Assembly: GCF_000378605.1 (NCBI RefSeq)
Contig: NZ_KB905155.1
Location: 744,001 to 808,000, forward strand
Reading direction: 5' to 3'
Length of the DNA: 64,000 bases
DNA from: Thioalkalivibrio sp. ALJ21
GTDB lineage: Bacteria; Pseudomonadota; Gammaproteobacteria; Ectothiorhodospirales; Ectothiorhodospiraceae
Within the stretch, counting starts at the first letter, position 1. Every line of letters begins with the position of its first letter. This document shows, one piece after another, positions 17,699 to 27,233 of this stretch. The notes under the pieces were generated by a model. It saw only the letters and a list, made by a program, of their open reading frames with translations, did no database searches and was not told the origin of the DNA. Made by a program: the position numbers and the translations under genes.

Positions 17699-19810
17699 TC
17701 AGGCGCCCGTGGGCGTCGCCTGCCGGGCCGGATCTTCCTGGCCCACCGTGGCCACCACGCGGATCCGCCGGTTATCGGGGATCTCGGTAAAGGCCAGCAC
17801 CGCCAGGCTGCGCACGGCTCCACGGAGCCACCCGGCAATCCAGGAGCGGATTTCCGGGGCCACCACCAGGATGGCCGGCTGGCCGCTGGCCTCCTGGCGC
17901 TGGGCCGCCTCGGACACCGAGCGCTGCAGGCGTTCCGCCAGGCCCGGTTCCAGCCCCACGGTCTCGCCATTACTGCCCTGAAGAGACTTATGCAAAAGCT
18001 GTTCCAACGAGGGATCGAGCGCGATCAATGGCAGCTCATCGTCCGGTCCCACAAGGTCCTGCACGATCGAGCGCGACAGCGAGACACGCACGGCCGCGGT
18101 CAAAACGCCGGGATCCTGACTCTTCACACCCTCCTCTGCCAGGGTTTCGGCGATCGTGCGCAGGTCGCGGATCGAGACCTGCTCGGCCAGCAGGTTCTGC
18201 AGCACCTTCAGGATCACCGACAGCGAGAGCGTCTTCGGCACCAGGTTCTCGACCAGCTTCGGCGAGTGCCGGGCCAGCTGGTCCAGCAGGTGCTGGGCCT
18301 CTTCGTGACCAATCAGGCGATGGGCGTTCTCGCGGAACACCTGCGACAGATGCGTGGCGATCACGGTCGAGCAGTCGACCACGGTGTAGCCGGCGCCCTG
18401 CGCCTGATCACGATCGGCGGGGTCGATCCACAGGGCATCAAGATTGAAGGTCGGGTCCTTGGTCGGCGTGCCCGGAACGGTGCCGAACACCTCACCCGGA
18501 TTGATCGCCAGCTCGCGATCCGGGAAGACCTCGGCCTCCGCCACCGTGACACCCAGCAGGGAGATGCGATAGGCATTCGGACTCAGTTCCAGGTTGTCGC
18601 GGATATGGACCGGCTGCAGGAGGAAACCCAGCTCCTGGGAGAGCTTGCGGCGCACACCCTTGATCCGCCCCATCAGCTGGCCATCCTGGGTGCGATCCAC
18701 CAGCGGGATCAGGCGATAGCCGACTTCCAGGGAGACCAGGTCGATCGGCGGCACGTCGTCCCAGGTGAGGTCGCGATTTTCCGGACTGGTCTCCGCCGCT
18801 TCGTCGGGTACGCGTTCTACCTCCACGGCCTGTTCGCGCTCGCGCCGCTGCATCAGGTAGGCCGAGCCGATGGCCAGCGAGGCCAGGCCCAGGAAGACCG
18901 CATTGGGCATGCCCGGCACCAGGCCCAGCACCGCAATCACGCCGCCGGCCACATACAGCACGCGCGGGTTGGAGAACATCTGGCCAAAGACCTGCTGGCC
19001 CATGTCCTGGGTGCTGGATACGCGGGTCACGATGATCGCCGTGGCCGAGGACAGCACCAGCGACGGGATCTGCGCGACCAGGCCATCGCCAATGGTCAGC
19101 AGCACGTAGTTGGTCGCGGCGTCGCCCATCGACATGCCGTGTTGCAGCGTGCCGATGGTCAGCCCGCCAATGATGTTCACGAACAGGATCAGGATCCCGG
19201 CGATCGCATCGCCGCGCACGAACTTCGAGGCACCGTCCATCGAGCCGTAGAAGTCGGCCTCGCTGGCGATCTCCTCGCGGCGCTTGCGCGCCTCTTCCTG
19301 GGTCAGCAGGCCGGCGTTCAGGTCGGCGTCGATCGCCATCTGCTTGCCGGGCATGGAATCCAGGGTGAACCGGGCGCTGACCTCGGAGACACGCCCCGCG
19401 CCCTTGGTCACCACCACGAAGTTGATGATGATCAGGATCGCGAACACCACCAGACCGACAGTGTAGTTACCACCCACGACGAAATCGCCGAAGGCCTGGA
19501 TCACCTGGCCTGCCGCATCGGTGCCGGTGTGGCCTTCCAGCAGGATCACACGCGTGGAGGCCACGTTCAGCGCCAGGCGCAGCAACGTGGCCACCAGCAG
19601 CACCGTCGGGAAGACCGCGAACTCCAGTGGGCGCGGCGTGTAGACCGCGACCATGATCACGACCAGCGACAGCGCGATATTGAAGGTGAACAGGACATCC
19701 AGGGCGATGGGCGGCAGCGGCAGCACCATCATCGAGAGCATCGCGATCAACAGGATCGGCGCCCCCAGGCCCCACTTGCCGACAGTTCCCAGGCGGTCGA
19801 AGAAGGCCAT
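17699..19810 (-). CDS. flhA: Flagellar type III export gate protein FlhA
   Basis: Large export-gate subunit of 703 residues. It has eight predicted N-terminal membrane helices (about 20-310), the conserved FHIPEP-type cytoplasmic loop region (VSARFTLDSMPGKQMAIDADL) between helices 4 and 5, and a C-terminal cytoplasmic nonamer domain. Its ATG overlaps the flhB stop by one base (TAATG), indicating coupled translation. Confidence 0.97.
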   Translation of the reverse strand: MAFFDRLGTVGKWGLGAPILLIAMLSMMVLPLPPIALDVLFTFNIALSLVVIMVAVYTPRPLEFAVFPTVLLVATLLRLALNVASTRVILLEGHTGTDAAGQVIQAFGDFVVGGNYTVGLVVFAILIIINFVVVTKGAGRVSEVSARFTLDSMPGKQMAIDADLNAGLLTQEEARKRREEIASEADFYGSMDGASKFVRGDAIAGILILFVNIIGGLTIGTLQHGMSMGDAATNYVLLTIGDGLVAQIPSLVLSSATAIIVTRVSSTQDMGQQVFGQMFSNPRVLYVAGGVIAVLGLVPGMPNAVFLGLASLAIGSAYLMQRREREQAVEVERVPDEAAETSPENRDLTWDDVPPIDLVSLEVGYRLIPLVDRTQDGQLMGRIKGVRRKLSQELGFLLQPVHIRDNLELSPNAYRISLLGVTVAEAEVFPDRELAINPGEVFGTVPGTPTKDPTFNLDALWIDPADRDQAQGAGYTVVDCSTVIATHLSQVFRENAHRLIGHEEAQHLLDQLARHSPKLVENLVPKTLSLSVILKVLQNLLAEQVSIRDLRTIAETLAEEGVKSQDPGVLTAAVRVSLSRSIVQDLVGPDDELPLIALDPSLEQLLHKSLQGSNGETVGLEPGLAERLQRSVSEAAQRQEASGQPAILVVAPEIRSWIAGWLRGAVRSLAVLAFTEIPDNRRIRVVATVGQEDPARQATPTGA

Positions 19811-20961
19811 TAGCGGTTCCTCCGACGGCCGCGCTGCTGCTGCGGATCGAGATAGTCTTCCGGCACCGGCAGGTCATCCGGCATCGCGACGTCTGCATCC
19901 GAGCGCTTCAGCTGATAGACGTAGGCGAGGATGCGCGCGACCGCGACGAACAACCCGTTCGGGATCTCCTGGTTCAGATCCGTGGTGAAGTAGATGGCGC
20001 GGGCCACCCGGGGTGCCTCGACGCGAATGATCTTGTGTTCGTCCGCAACCGCGCGGATCGAGGCCGCGACCTCGTCCACGCCCTTGGCCACCAGCTTCGG
20101 CGCGGCCATGCGCGAGGCCTCGTAGGTAATCGCCACCGCATAGTGGGTCGGGTTGGTGATGACCACGTCGGCCTTCGGTACCTCCTCCATCATCCGGCGC
20201 TGCGCCATCTCCTGCTGCAACTGCCGGACCTTCTGCTTGACCTCCGGCTTGCCGTCGGTCTCCTTGTATTCGTCCTTCAGCTCCTGACGCGTCATGCGCA
20301 GCTGCTTCTGGTGGTTCCACATCTGGAACGGAGCGTCGATCGCGGCCACCAGGATCAGTGCGGCCGAGACCGCAACGAAGGTGCCCAGCGCCAGCTGCGC
20401 CGCATGCGCGATCGCCTGCTCGAGGGGCTCGTACCCGAGCATCAGCAGGCGATCCGAGAAGGTCCACAACACTGACATCGCGACCCCCGCGACCAGCACG
20501 AACTTGGCGAAGGTCTTGCCAAATTCCATCAGGCCCTGCCACGAAAAGATGCGCTTGAGACCCTTGAGCGGGTTCAGCTTGGAGGCCTTGGGTTTCGCCG
20601 CCTGCCAGGAGAAGTTGGCGCCGCCGATCAGGATCGGCGCCAGTACCGCCGCGACCATCAGCACCCCGAAAAGGGGCAGCAGCGTACGCAACGTCATGAA
20701 GATCTGTTCCGACAGATACGGCAGCAGCAGCGAGCTGTCATAGGCCAGATCACGCTCGATATCGAAGCGCCCGGCCGTCTGTTCGGCCAGCTGCCCGCCC
20801 AGCGTCGGACCGAAGAACGTCATGAAACCGCCGGCCGCCATCAGTACGAGGAAAGTCGACAGTTCCCGCGAACGCGGGACCTGACCCTTCTCCTTCGCCT
20901 CGCGCAGGCGTTTCGGAGTCGGTTGTTCGGTTTTCTCTTGTCCGCTCTCGTTCTCGGCCAT
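19810..20961 (-). CDS. flhB: Flagellar type III export switch FlhB
   Basis: Export-gate protein of 383 residues with four N-terminal membrane helices and a C-terminal autocleaving domain. The cleavage motif NPTH is intact (VVITNPTHYAVAITYE, about residues 265-280), unlike in the small FlhB-like protein at 5174-5533. It starts one base after the fliR stop and overlaps flhA. Confidence 0.97.
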   Translation of the reverse strand: MAENESGQEKTEQPTPKRLREAKEKGQVPRSRELSTFLVLMAAGGFMTFFGPTLGGQLAEQTAGRFDIERDLAYDSSLLLPYLSEQIFMTLRTLLPLFGVLMVAAVLAPILIGGANFSWQAAKPKASKLNPLKGLKRIFSWQGLMEFGKTFAKFVLVAGVAMSVLWTFSDRLLMLGYEPLEQAIAHAAQLALGTFVAVSAALILVAAIDAPFQMWNHQKQLRMTRQELKDEYKETDGKPEVKQKVRQLQQEMAQRRMMEEVPKADVVITNPTHYAVAITYEASRMAAPKLVAKGVDEVAASIRAVADEHKIIRVEAPRVARAIYFTTDLNQEIPNGLFVAVARILAYVYQLKRSDADVAMPDDLPVPEDYLDPQQQRGRRRNR

Positions 20962-20962
20962 C

Positions 20963-21736
20963 CTAGAACCCCAGCATCGCTTGCATCAGGCCAAAGCCGT
21001 CGAACAACAGATCCCCAAGCCGCTCCGGCAGTCCGGGCATGGTCAGCATCAGCAGGATGAAGCCCATCAGGATCATCATCGGGAAGCCCACCGCGAAGAT
21101 GTTCAGCTGCGGCGAGGCCCGCGTGATCACCCCCATCGAGAGGTTGACCAGCAGCAGCGAGGCCACCGCCGGGATCGCAACCAGCACGGCCCCCTGGAAC
21201 ATCACGCTGCCAAACGCGATCAGCGACGCCAGCGCCTCGGCATCCAGCCCCGAAGGGGCGACCGGCAGCGTCTCGAAGCTGGTCAGCAGCAGCTCGAGCG
21301 CGATCAGGTGCCCGTTCATCGCCAGGAAGATCAGCGTGGCCATGATCACGAAGATCGTGGAGACCACCGGCACCTGCACGCCCTGCGCCGGATCCACGAT
21401 CGAGGCGAAACCAAGACCCATCGAGAGCGCGATCACCTCGCCGGCCTGCGTCAGCGCGGAAAACACCATCTGCAGGATGAAGCCCATCACCAGACCGATC
21501 AGGATCTGGTGCACGGTTACCACTACGCCCTCGATGCTGATCGGGTCCACCGCCGGCAGCGCCGGACCCTGCATGGCCACGAAGATCGCCAGCACCAGGG
21601 CGAACAGGATGCGCACCGTCGCGGTGAGCTGGTCACCGCCGAACACCGGCATCACCAGGAGCATCGCCCCAATGCGGGCGAACGGCCACATGACCGCCCC
21701 CACCCACACGAGGATCTGCTCCATGGCAAGGTTCAC
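20963..21736 (-). CDS. fliR: Flagellar export gate protein FliR
   Basis: Inner-membrane subunit of the FliPQR export-gate pore. 257 residues with about six hydrophobic helices, for example ILVWVGAVMWPFARIGAMLLV at the N-terminus and FAVGFPMMILMGFILLMLTM near the C-terminus. It is followed at 1-base spacing by flhB and preceded by fliQ at 6 bases. Confidence 0.95.
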   Translation of the reverse strand: MNLAMEQILVWVGAVMWPFARIGAMLLVMPVFGGDQLTATVRILFALVLAIFVAMQGPALPAVDPISIEGVVVTVHQILIGLVMGFILQMVFSALTQAGEVIALSMGLGFASIVDPAQGVQVPVVSTIFVIMATLIFLAMNGHLIALELLLTSFETLPVAPSGLDAEALASLIAFGSVMFQGAVLVAIPAVASLLLVNLSMGVITRASPQLNIFAVGFPMMILMGFILLMLTMPGLPERLGDLLFDGFGLMQAMLGF

Positions 21737-21742
21737 GTCTGC

Positions 21743-22012
21743 CTACCCCACCATGCCCGGCGCGGCATCATAGAGCCGCTCCGTGTATTCGATGATCAAT
21801 GCCAGCATCCAGTGCCCCGAGATCAGCAAGGCGGCAAACATCGCCAGCAGCTTGGGGATGAAAGACAGCGTCATCTCCTGGATCTGTGTCGCGGCCTGCA
21901 GCATCCCGATCGCCAGACCTACGGCCAGGGCCGTCAGCAGCGGCGGCGCGGCCAACAGGACCACGACCGTGAGCGTCTCGCGCCCGACATCAACCACCAT
22001 TTCGGGTGTCAT
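21743..22012 (-). CDS. fliQ: Flagellar export gate protein FliQ
   Basis: Two-helix subunit of the export gate, 89 residues from MTPEMVVDVGRETLTVVVLL. The start at 22012 is chosen because it matches the family N-terminus and has AGGGGAT upstream; the in-frame codon at 22030 would overlap fliP and add six residues. The helices are TVVVLLAAPPLLTALAVGLAI and LLAMFAALLISGHWMLALII. Confidence 0.95.
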   Translation of the reverse strand: MTPEMVVDVGRETLTVVVLLAAPPLLTALAVGLAIGMLQAATQIQEMTLSFIPKLLAMFAALLISGHWMLALIIEYTERLYDAAPGMVG

Positions 22013-22022
22013 CGCGTATCCC

Positions 22023-22793
22023 CTAGACAAAGAAGCTGGTGGCGAGCGTGTTCATCATCAGCGCCCAGCCATCGACGAGGACGAACAGCATCACCTTGAA
22101 CGGCAGCGAGATGATCAGCGGCGACAACATGACCATCCCCATCGACATCAGGACCGAGGCCACCACCAGGTCGATAATCAGGAACGGAATCAGGATCAGA
22201 AAGCCGATCTGGAATGCCGTCTTCAGTTCGCTGGTCACGAAGGCGGGTACCAGCAGGCGCAGCGGGATGTCATCGGCGTCATCGAATCCGTCGATGCCGT
22301 TGATCTCGGCGAACATGCGGATATCGCTCTCGCGGGTGTGTGCGAGCATGAACTCGCGAAGTGGCTGCACGCCGGCCTGCAGGACCTCTTCGGTCCCCAT
22401 CTCCTCGTTCATGTACGGGACGACCGCGGTCTCGTAGATCTCGTCGAATACTGGTGCCATCACGAACAGCGTGAGGAAGAAGGCCAGGCCGATGAGAATC
22501 TGGTTCGAGGGGGTCTGCGTCGTCCCCAGGCCCTGGCGCAGGATCGCCAGCACCACGAGGATGCGGGTAAAGGCCGTCATCATGATCAGCGCCGCCGGCA
22601 ACAACGTCAGCAGCGTCATCAGCAGCAGGATCTGCAGGGTGACGGAATAGGTCTCGCCACCCTCGCCGTCGGTGGTCACCGTCAGGGCCTCGATCCCCTC
22701 GCCGCCGAACTGACCCCAGGCCAGCCCCGGAAGCAGCAACAGCGCCAGAGCCAGAACGGCGCGCGGCAGGTACCTGAGCCGGCCCGCCATCAC
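22023..22793 (-). CDS. fliP: Flagellar export gate protein FliP
   Basis: Core export-gate subunit of 256 residues. It has a cleavable signal peptide ([16 protein letters not shown]), then four membrane helices, with signature [27 protein letters not shown] sequence (in parts: [30 protein letters not shown]). It overlaps the fliO stop by 4 bases. Confidence 0.96.
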   Translation of the reverse strand: MMAGRLRYLPRAVLALALLLLPGLAWGQFGGEGIEALTVTTDGEGGETYSVTLQILLLMTLLTLLPAALIMMTAFTRILVVLAILRQGLGTTQTPSNQILIGLAFFLTLFVMAPVFDEIYETAVVPYMNEEMGTEEVLQAGVQPLREFMLAHTRESDIRMFAEINGIDGFDDADDIPLRLLVPAFVTSELKTAFQIGFLILIPFLIIDLVVASVLMSMGMVMLSPLIISLPFKVMLFVLVDGWALMMNTLATSFFV

Positions 22794-23233
22794 GACCGCT
22801 CGCCTCCCGCCTCGCGCCGACCCGAGACGGCTCGGCGCAGCGCACTGGAGAAGTCAGGCGTCGTCGCCTCCTCGACGCTGACCGGCTCCCGCAGCGTGTG
22901 CAGGGTACGCATCCCCGAGGGTGCGACCCCGATCAGAACCTGCTCGTCCCCTACCTGGACCAGCATCAGGCGCTCGCGCGTCCCCACCGAGCGCACCGCC
23001 ACCAGCTCGATGGTCTGCGAACCCCGGCTCAGCCCCCCCTGGGTCCGGCGAAGAATCCAGCCCAGAACGACGATCGCGATGATCACGATGACCAGCCCGC
23101 CGATCATCTGCGTCAGGTGGGCGGCGGCCGAGATCCCGCCGTTCGCCTCCTCGGCGAGGCCGATCGCAGGCCAGAGCCCCCCTGTGCCGGCCAGTCCGAG
23201 GACTGCCAGCCAATGTGCAAATCGAAGTGTCAT
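22790..23233 (-). CDS. fliO: Flagellar assembly protein FliO
   Basis: Accessory membrane protein for FliP assembly. The 147 residues comprise a signal-like N-terminus ([19 protein letters not shown]), a membrane helix ([19 protein letters not shown], about 42-60) and a conserved C-terminal domain ([21 protein letters not shown]). It follows fliN after 3 bases and overlaps fliP by 4. Confidence 0.93.
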   Translation of the reverse strand: MTLRFAHWLAVLGLAGTGGLWPAIGLAEEANGGISAAAHLTQMIGGLVIVIIAIVVLGWILRRTQGGLSRGSQTIELVAVRSVGTRERLMLVQVGDEQVLIGVAPSGMRTLHTLREPVSVEEATTPDFSSALRRAVSGRREAGGERS

Positions 23234-23236
23234 CAG

Positions 23237-23848
23237 TTACTTGAGCTTGCGAATGCGTTCACTTGGGCTGATCACGTCAGTCAGCCTTATGCCGAACTTC
23301 TCGTTGACCACGACCACCTCGCCATGCGCGATGAGCGTCCCGTTCACGAGCACATCCAACGCCTCCCCCGCGAGCCGGTCGAGCTCCACCACCGACCCCT
23401 GGTTCAACTGCAACAGATTGCGAATGGGGATGCGGCTGCGACCGATCTCCATCGAGATGGTGACCGGCACATCCAGCACCATCTGCAAATTGATGTCCTC
23501 GGCCGACATGCCGGCCGAGGCTGCCAGTTCCTCCGGCTTCAGGGGTTCGGCTTCCGGATCGGGCTTGTGCTTGCGCTCCCTTTTCTCCGCCCCCATCAGG
23601 GCATCGGCCGATTCACTTCCGCTACTGCTGGCCTGGGCCTGATTCAGCAGTTCGTCCGGATCGGCGGCCGGCTCGCCGTCGGTGTCCTTCTGCTCGGCCA
23701 GCGCGGCGGCCCATTCGTCCGCCAGGGCGTCCTGATCTCCTTCGGTGTCACCCGACGCGGTTTCTGCAGTCGCCTCGGTCGTTACATCGCCCTCCTCCTC
23801 GGAGGCCTGATTTTCGTCGTCTTTCTTCTGGTCTTCGGTGTCTGCCAT
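23237..23848 (-). CDS. fliN: Flagellar motor switch protein FliN with long acidic N-terminus
   Basis: C-ring protein whose C-terminal SpoA domain (about 125-203, MVLDVPVTISMEIGRSRIPI...VSPSERIRKLK type) binds FliM and FliH. The first 110 residues are an acidic extension rich in D, E, A and K, longer than in the roughly 137-residue E. coli FliN. It contains the conserved short motif LADEWAAALAEQ near residues 42-53. It lies between fliM and fliO. Confidence 0.95.
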   Translation of the reverse strand: MADTEDQKKDDENQASEEEGDVTTEATAETASGDTEGDQDALADEWAAALAEQKDTDGEPAADPDELLNQAQASSSGSESADALMGAEKRERKHKPDPEAEPLKPEELAASAGMSAEDINLQMVLDVPVTISMEIGRSRIPIRNLLQLNQGSVVELDRLAGEALDVLVNGTLIAHGEVVVVNEKFGIRLTDVISPSERIRKLK

Positions 23849-23860
23849 GAGTGCAGCCCT

Positions 23861-24835
23861 CTATCGCTTGATAATGCGATCCGTCACCTGGATCGCATTC
23901 TTGCCATCGGATACGCCAAACTTCCCTCGAAACAGCGGGATATCTTCGACTTTTAATGTAACGGTCTCGGGGAGATTGATCGGGATAATGTCGCCCGGCT
24001 GGATGTCGAGCAGCTCCTGCACCGTCACCTCGGTCTCGGTCAGGGTGGAGCTCACCTCGACTTCCGCGTCCTGGATCTCCTCTTCCAGCGCCTTCATCCA
24101 GCGCTGATCCACGTCCGATCGGTCCGACTGCAGCCCGGTGTCCAGCTGCTCGCGGATCGGCTCGATCATCGAGTACGGCAAGGTGAAATGCAGATTGCCG
24201 CCGCCACCATCGAGCTCGATATGGAACTCGCTAATCACGACGATCTCGGTGGGCGATACGATATTGGCGAATTGCGGGTTCACCTCCGAGTTCAGGAACT
24301 CGAAGCGCAGATCCATCACCGGCTGCCAGGCCTTGACCATGTCCTCGAATGCGCCTTCGAGGATGCCGTGGACCACGCGCATCTCCATCGGCGTGAAGTC
24401 ACGCCCCTCGATGCGCGTGTGGTAGCGGCCGTCGCCACCAAAAAAGTTGTCGACCAGGATGAACACCAGCTTCGGATCGAACACGAACAGACCGGTCCCA
24501 TGTAGCGGATGGGCCCGCACCAGGTTCAGGCTGGTCGGCACGAACAACGAGTGCATGTACTCCGAGAACTTCGAAACACGCGTGCCGACTACGGAGAGCT
24601 CCGCGGAGCGACGCAACATATTGAACAGGCGCACCCGAAGGTGTCGTGCAAAGCGCTCGTTGATCATCTCCAGCGTGGGCATGCGCCCACGCACGATCCG
24701 ATCCTGCGTCGCGAAGTTGAACTCGCGGGCCTCTCCGTCATTCGGAAACGGATCATCCGTTTCGATATCGCCGTCATCGACGCCGTGCAGGAGGGCGTCG
24801 ATTTCGTCCTGGCTGAGGATGTCCGTTTGCGCCAT
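23861..24835 (-). CDS. fliM: Flagellar motor switch protein FliM
   Basis: C-ring protein of 324 residues that binds phosphorylated CheY. The N-terminal CheY-P-binding peptide is present (DILSQDEIDALLHGV, residues 5-19). The middle domain has the FliG-contacting GGxG loop (FFGGDGR), and a C-terminal SpoA domain follows. It is 8 bases after fliL in the fliLMNOPQR run. Confidence 0.97.
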   Translation of the reverse strand: MAQTDILSQDEIDALLHGVDDGDIETDDPFPNDGEAREFNFATQDRIVRGRMPTLEMINERFARHLRVRLFNMLRRSAELSVVGTRVSKFSEYMHSLFVPTSLNLVRAHPLHGTGLFVFDPKLVFILVDNFFGGDGRYHTRIEGRDFTPMEMRVVHGILEGAFEDMVKAWQPVMDLRFEFLNSEVNPQFANIVSPTEIVVISEFHIELDGGGGNLHFTLPYSMIEPIREQLDTGLQSDRSDVDQRWMKALEEEIQDAEVEVSSTLTETEVTVQELLDIQPGDIIPINLPETVTLKVEDIPLFRGKFGVSDGKNAIQVTDRIIKR

Positions 24836-24843
24836 CGTGGTGC

Positions 24844-25332
24844 CTACTGCATGACCAGTTCGTTAAAGCGCACCGCTTCCACATCATGTGGTGCGTCCCG
24901 CTCCTCGAGGATCTCGGCGATCGCCTCGCGCAGCTCCTCGGCAAGCGATTCCTTCCCGTCACGCGTATTGAGGTCGTCGTAGTGTTTCTCTCCAAGCAGG
25001 CCCAGCACATCATTGCGAACGGCCGGCATATGCCGCTGCAGCGCTGCAATCACCTCGGGGTCGGTTGTCACGACGCTTAGCTCGAGCCGGAGATAGCGAA
25101 TGCGTCCGGGCCCATCAATGTTCACGGTCATCGGCTCCAGTCCGTGGTAGTGGCGCTCGGCAGGGCCTTCTTCGCCGGTCTCTTCCTCGCCACCGCCGGA
25201 CAAGAAAAACCACGCTGCCGCGGCGCCGGCCCCGGCGAACACGAGCACCAGTAAAATGACAATCCAGATCAGCCCCTTCTTGCCCTTTTTGCCGGCGCCT
25301 TCTTCACCCAGTTCGACTTCCTTCTCCGCCAT
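24844..25332 (-). CDS. fliL: Flagellar basal body-associated protein FliL
   Basis: Single-pass inner-membrane protein that surrounds and stabilises stator units. 162 residues with a charged Gly/Lys N-terminus, membrane helix LIWIVILLVLVFAGAGAAAAWFF split here as LIWIVILLVLVFAGAGA (about 20-36), and a periplasmic stomatin-like domain. It is first gene of fliLMNOPQR-flhBA and is preceded by a sigma-54-type promoter at 25406-25421. Confidence 0.95.
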   Translation of the reverse strand: MAEKEVELGEEGAGKKGKKGLIWIVILLVLVFAGAGAAAAWFFLSGGGEEETGEEGPAERHYHGLEPMTVNIDGPGRIRYLRLELSVVTTDPEVIAALQRHMPAVRNDVLGLLGEKHYDDLNTRDGKESLAEELREAIAEILEERDAPHDVEAVRFNELVMQ

Positions 25333-25405
25333 TTCCCACCCTCGAGATTCGTGAATCCGTCCATGTTGACGGCACGGGATCGCGCTGACTATTGCCTGAA
25401 CTCAT

Positions 25406-25421
25406 AGCAAAGGCAGTGCCA
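25406..25421 (-). promoter_or_regulatory. Sigma-54 promoter for the fliL operon
   Basis: On the minus strand the sequence TGGCACTGCCTTTGCT matches the -24/-12 consensus TGGCAC-N5-TTGCW with exact spacing. It lies 74 bases upstream of the fliL ATG in a 289-base gap that holds no gene. The rest of the gap is AT-richer. FleR/FleQ-type activation of this class of operon is established in polar flagellates. Confidence 0.85.
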
Positions 25422-25621
25422 ACATCATTTTATATAATTATTTCCGCTACTTACGCGGAATCCAAGAGAACACTGGAGGGGTGCAGCCAGGAACAAAAAA
25501 GGGAATCGTCAAGATTCAGCCGCCCCGAACCCGGCAGAAGACGGGATCTTGGCGGCACAACAACCGGGGGTAGGAACGACCGGGCGGGTTTACGCACCCG
25601 GTCTCTTGCAAACAGACTTAC

Positions 25622-26716
25622 TCAGGCAAAGAGGTCGAGCCGGCGGTTCAGGATCGAAAGGGTGCTACCCGTGGCCTGCTCGCCCTCGGCCTCGGGCTCA
25701 TCGCCCTCGTTCCCAGCCCGCTGCCCGTCAGCCAATGCCTGCTGACCTTCGCGCTCTTCGGTCGCCTGATCGGACACGGTCGCATCCTCGAGCGTAAGCC
25801 CACTCTGGGCGAGACTCTCACGCAGCCGGGGCATCGCCGCCTCCAGGACCTCGCGGGTCACCGGATTTGCACTGATGAACTGGACTGTGGCCCGATCACC
25901 ATCGACGTTCAGACGGACATCGAGTGTCCCCAGTTGCGGCGGGTGCAGCTTGATCTCCGTACGGCCGCCCTGGGCACGCGCCAGCATGCGGATCTGGTCC
26001 GTCAGCTCGCGCTCGCCCCCCGGCTGCAGCAGCCGCGCCAGGTCCAGGCGCAGCGGACTGCGTGAGCCCTCGCTACCTTCCGCAGCCTGTGCATGCGCCG
26101 GCAGAATACCGGCCAGGGGTTCCGCGCGTCCCTGCCCCCTTTGCGTGTCCGTCCCCTGGGACATCCATTGCGCCAGCAGTTCCAGCACATTTTCACGCGA
26201 AAGGCGACTGTTCGGACCCAGCAGCTCGGTACCCGCCCCACTGCCCGAACCAGCCGCGCCAGTCGGGCCCTGGCTGGACTCGAGGAACAGCCGCATGACC
26301 GCCGCCGGCAACGGCTTGATCTCGCGCGCACCACCGCTGTCATCGGCGCGGTCCATCCGCGCAGCGGGCGGACCAGGGCGATCATCCACTGCCGTCATGA
26401 GCGCGGCCAGCGGCAAATCCTTGCCGCCCGGCTCGATCTCGACGGCCAGTTCTCCCTCGTCCATCAGGGACTGCAAGCGGGCCAGCATGCCCTCCAGATC
26501 GAGCCCCTCAAGCTCCTCTTCACCGACGCCCAGATCGACCAGCAGCGCCTCGAGCTGCGGCTGAAGAATATCGAGGAAGCCCGCGCCGTCTGCGGTTTTC
26601 AGGTCCTTCAGCCCTTCGAGGCCTTCGAGCGCCTGAAGGTCCTTGAGGTCACTGCCAGCCCCCAACAACTGCAGCAGCGGCATCATCCCCTGACCGGCAT
26701 TGCCTGTCGCGATCAT
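25622..26716 (-). CDS. fliK: Flagellar hook-length control protein FliK
   Basis: Secreted ruler protein that switches export specificity. The 364 residues have a Leu/Glu-rich N-terminus (LKDLQALEGLEGLKDLK), a flexible middle, and a C-terminal FliK domain (about 240-330: RTEIKLHPPQLGTLDVRLNVDGDRATVQF). Start 26716 (MIATGN) has AGAGGA 7 bases upstream; a frame from 26764 adds 16 residues. It follows fliJ and closes the fliEFGHIJK run. A second FliK-like gene is at 3851-5164. Confidence 0.93.
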   Translation of the reverse strand: MIATGNAGQGMMPLLQLLGAGSDLKDLQALEGLEGLKDLKTADGAGFLDILQPQLEALLVDLGVGEEELEGLDLEGMLARLQSLMDEGELAVEIEPGGKDLPLAALMTAVDDRPGPPAARMDRADDSGGAREIKPLPAAVMRLFLESSQGPTGAAGSGSGAGTELLGPNSRLSRENVLELLAQWMSQGTDTQRGQGRAEPLAGILPAHAQAAEGSEGSRSPLRLDLARLLQPGGERELTDQIRMLARAQGGRTEIKLHPPQLGTLDVRLNVDGDRATVQFISANPVTREVLEAAMPRLRESLAQSGLTLEDATVSDQATEEREGQQALADGQRAGNEGDEPEAEGEQATGSTLSILNRRLDLFA

Positions 26717-26779
26717 CAATGGATCCTCTGATTCATTGCCCGGCTGGCAACCGTTGCCGGGCATTCCTGGTCAGCTTAT

Positions 26780-27232
26780 TCAAGATTCTTGCCAGTCGTT
26801 GTTCGCATCCTGCGTGCGCGTGTGCACCTGCCGGGTCGCCCACATGTCCTGCTCATGCTGGCGTCGGCGGTCGGCCTCCCGCTCCTGTTCAGCAATTCGG
26901 CGCTCCAGGAGCTTTTCCAGGGACATCACCGCCCGGTGGCGGAGCAGCCACTCCTGGCGTGCCTGCTCCGCCTGGGCACCCGCGGCCTGCGCGCGAAGAT
27001 CCTGCTGTTCCAGGGCATGCCGCAGTTGATCCCGCATCCCGGAAAGCCACTTGAGCTGATTTGTGTCATCGGGCAGTGGCGCGCGGAGATACTCGAGCTG
27101 ATAGCCCTCCAGCTGGCTCCGCTGGGTCTCGACAGCGTCCAGTTGTTGCAGTCGCGCCCCCAGTTGGCGCGTGGCTTCACTTTCCTCGATGCGTCGCATA
27201 CGCAAAAGACGTTCCAGCCGCCGAGAATCCAT
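26780..27232 (-). CDS. fliJ: Flagellar export chaperone/stalk protein FliJ
   Basis: Coiled-coil protein of 150 residues with charged heptads throughout (LERLLRMRRIEESEATRQLGARL, in parts), resembling the central stalk of rotary ATPases, which FliJ mimics in the FliI hexamer. It starts 1 base after the fliI stop. Confidence 0.92.
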   Translation of the reverse strand: MDSRRLERLLRMRRIEESEATRQLGARLQQLDAVETQRSQLEGYQLEYLRAPLPDDTNQLKWLSGMRDQLRHALEQQDLRAQAAGAQAEQARQEWLLRHRAVMSLEKLLERRIAEQEREADRRRQHEQDMWATRQVHTRTQDANNDWQES

Positions 27233-27233
27233 T

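Noticed and set aside
17663..19813. A 716-codon plus-strand frame opposite flhA, and similar long frames opposite cheA, fliF and the PLD gene
   Set aside because: All lie opposite well-recognised genes and have low-complexity His/Gln/Arg compositions typical of antisense shadows.
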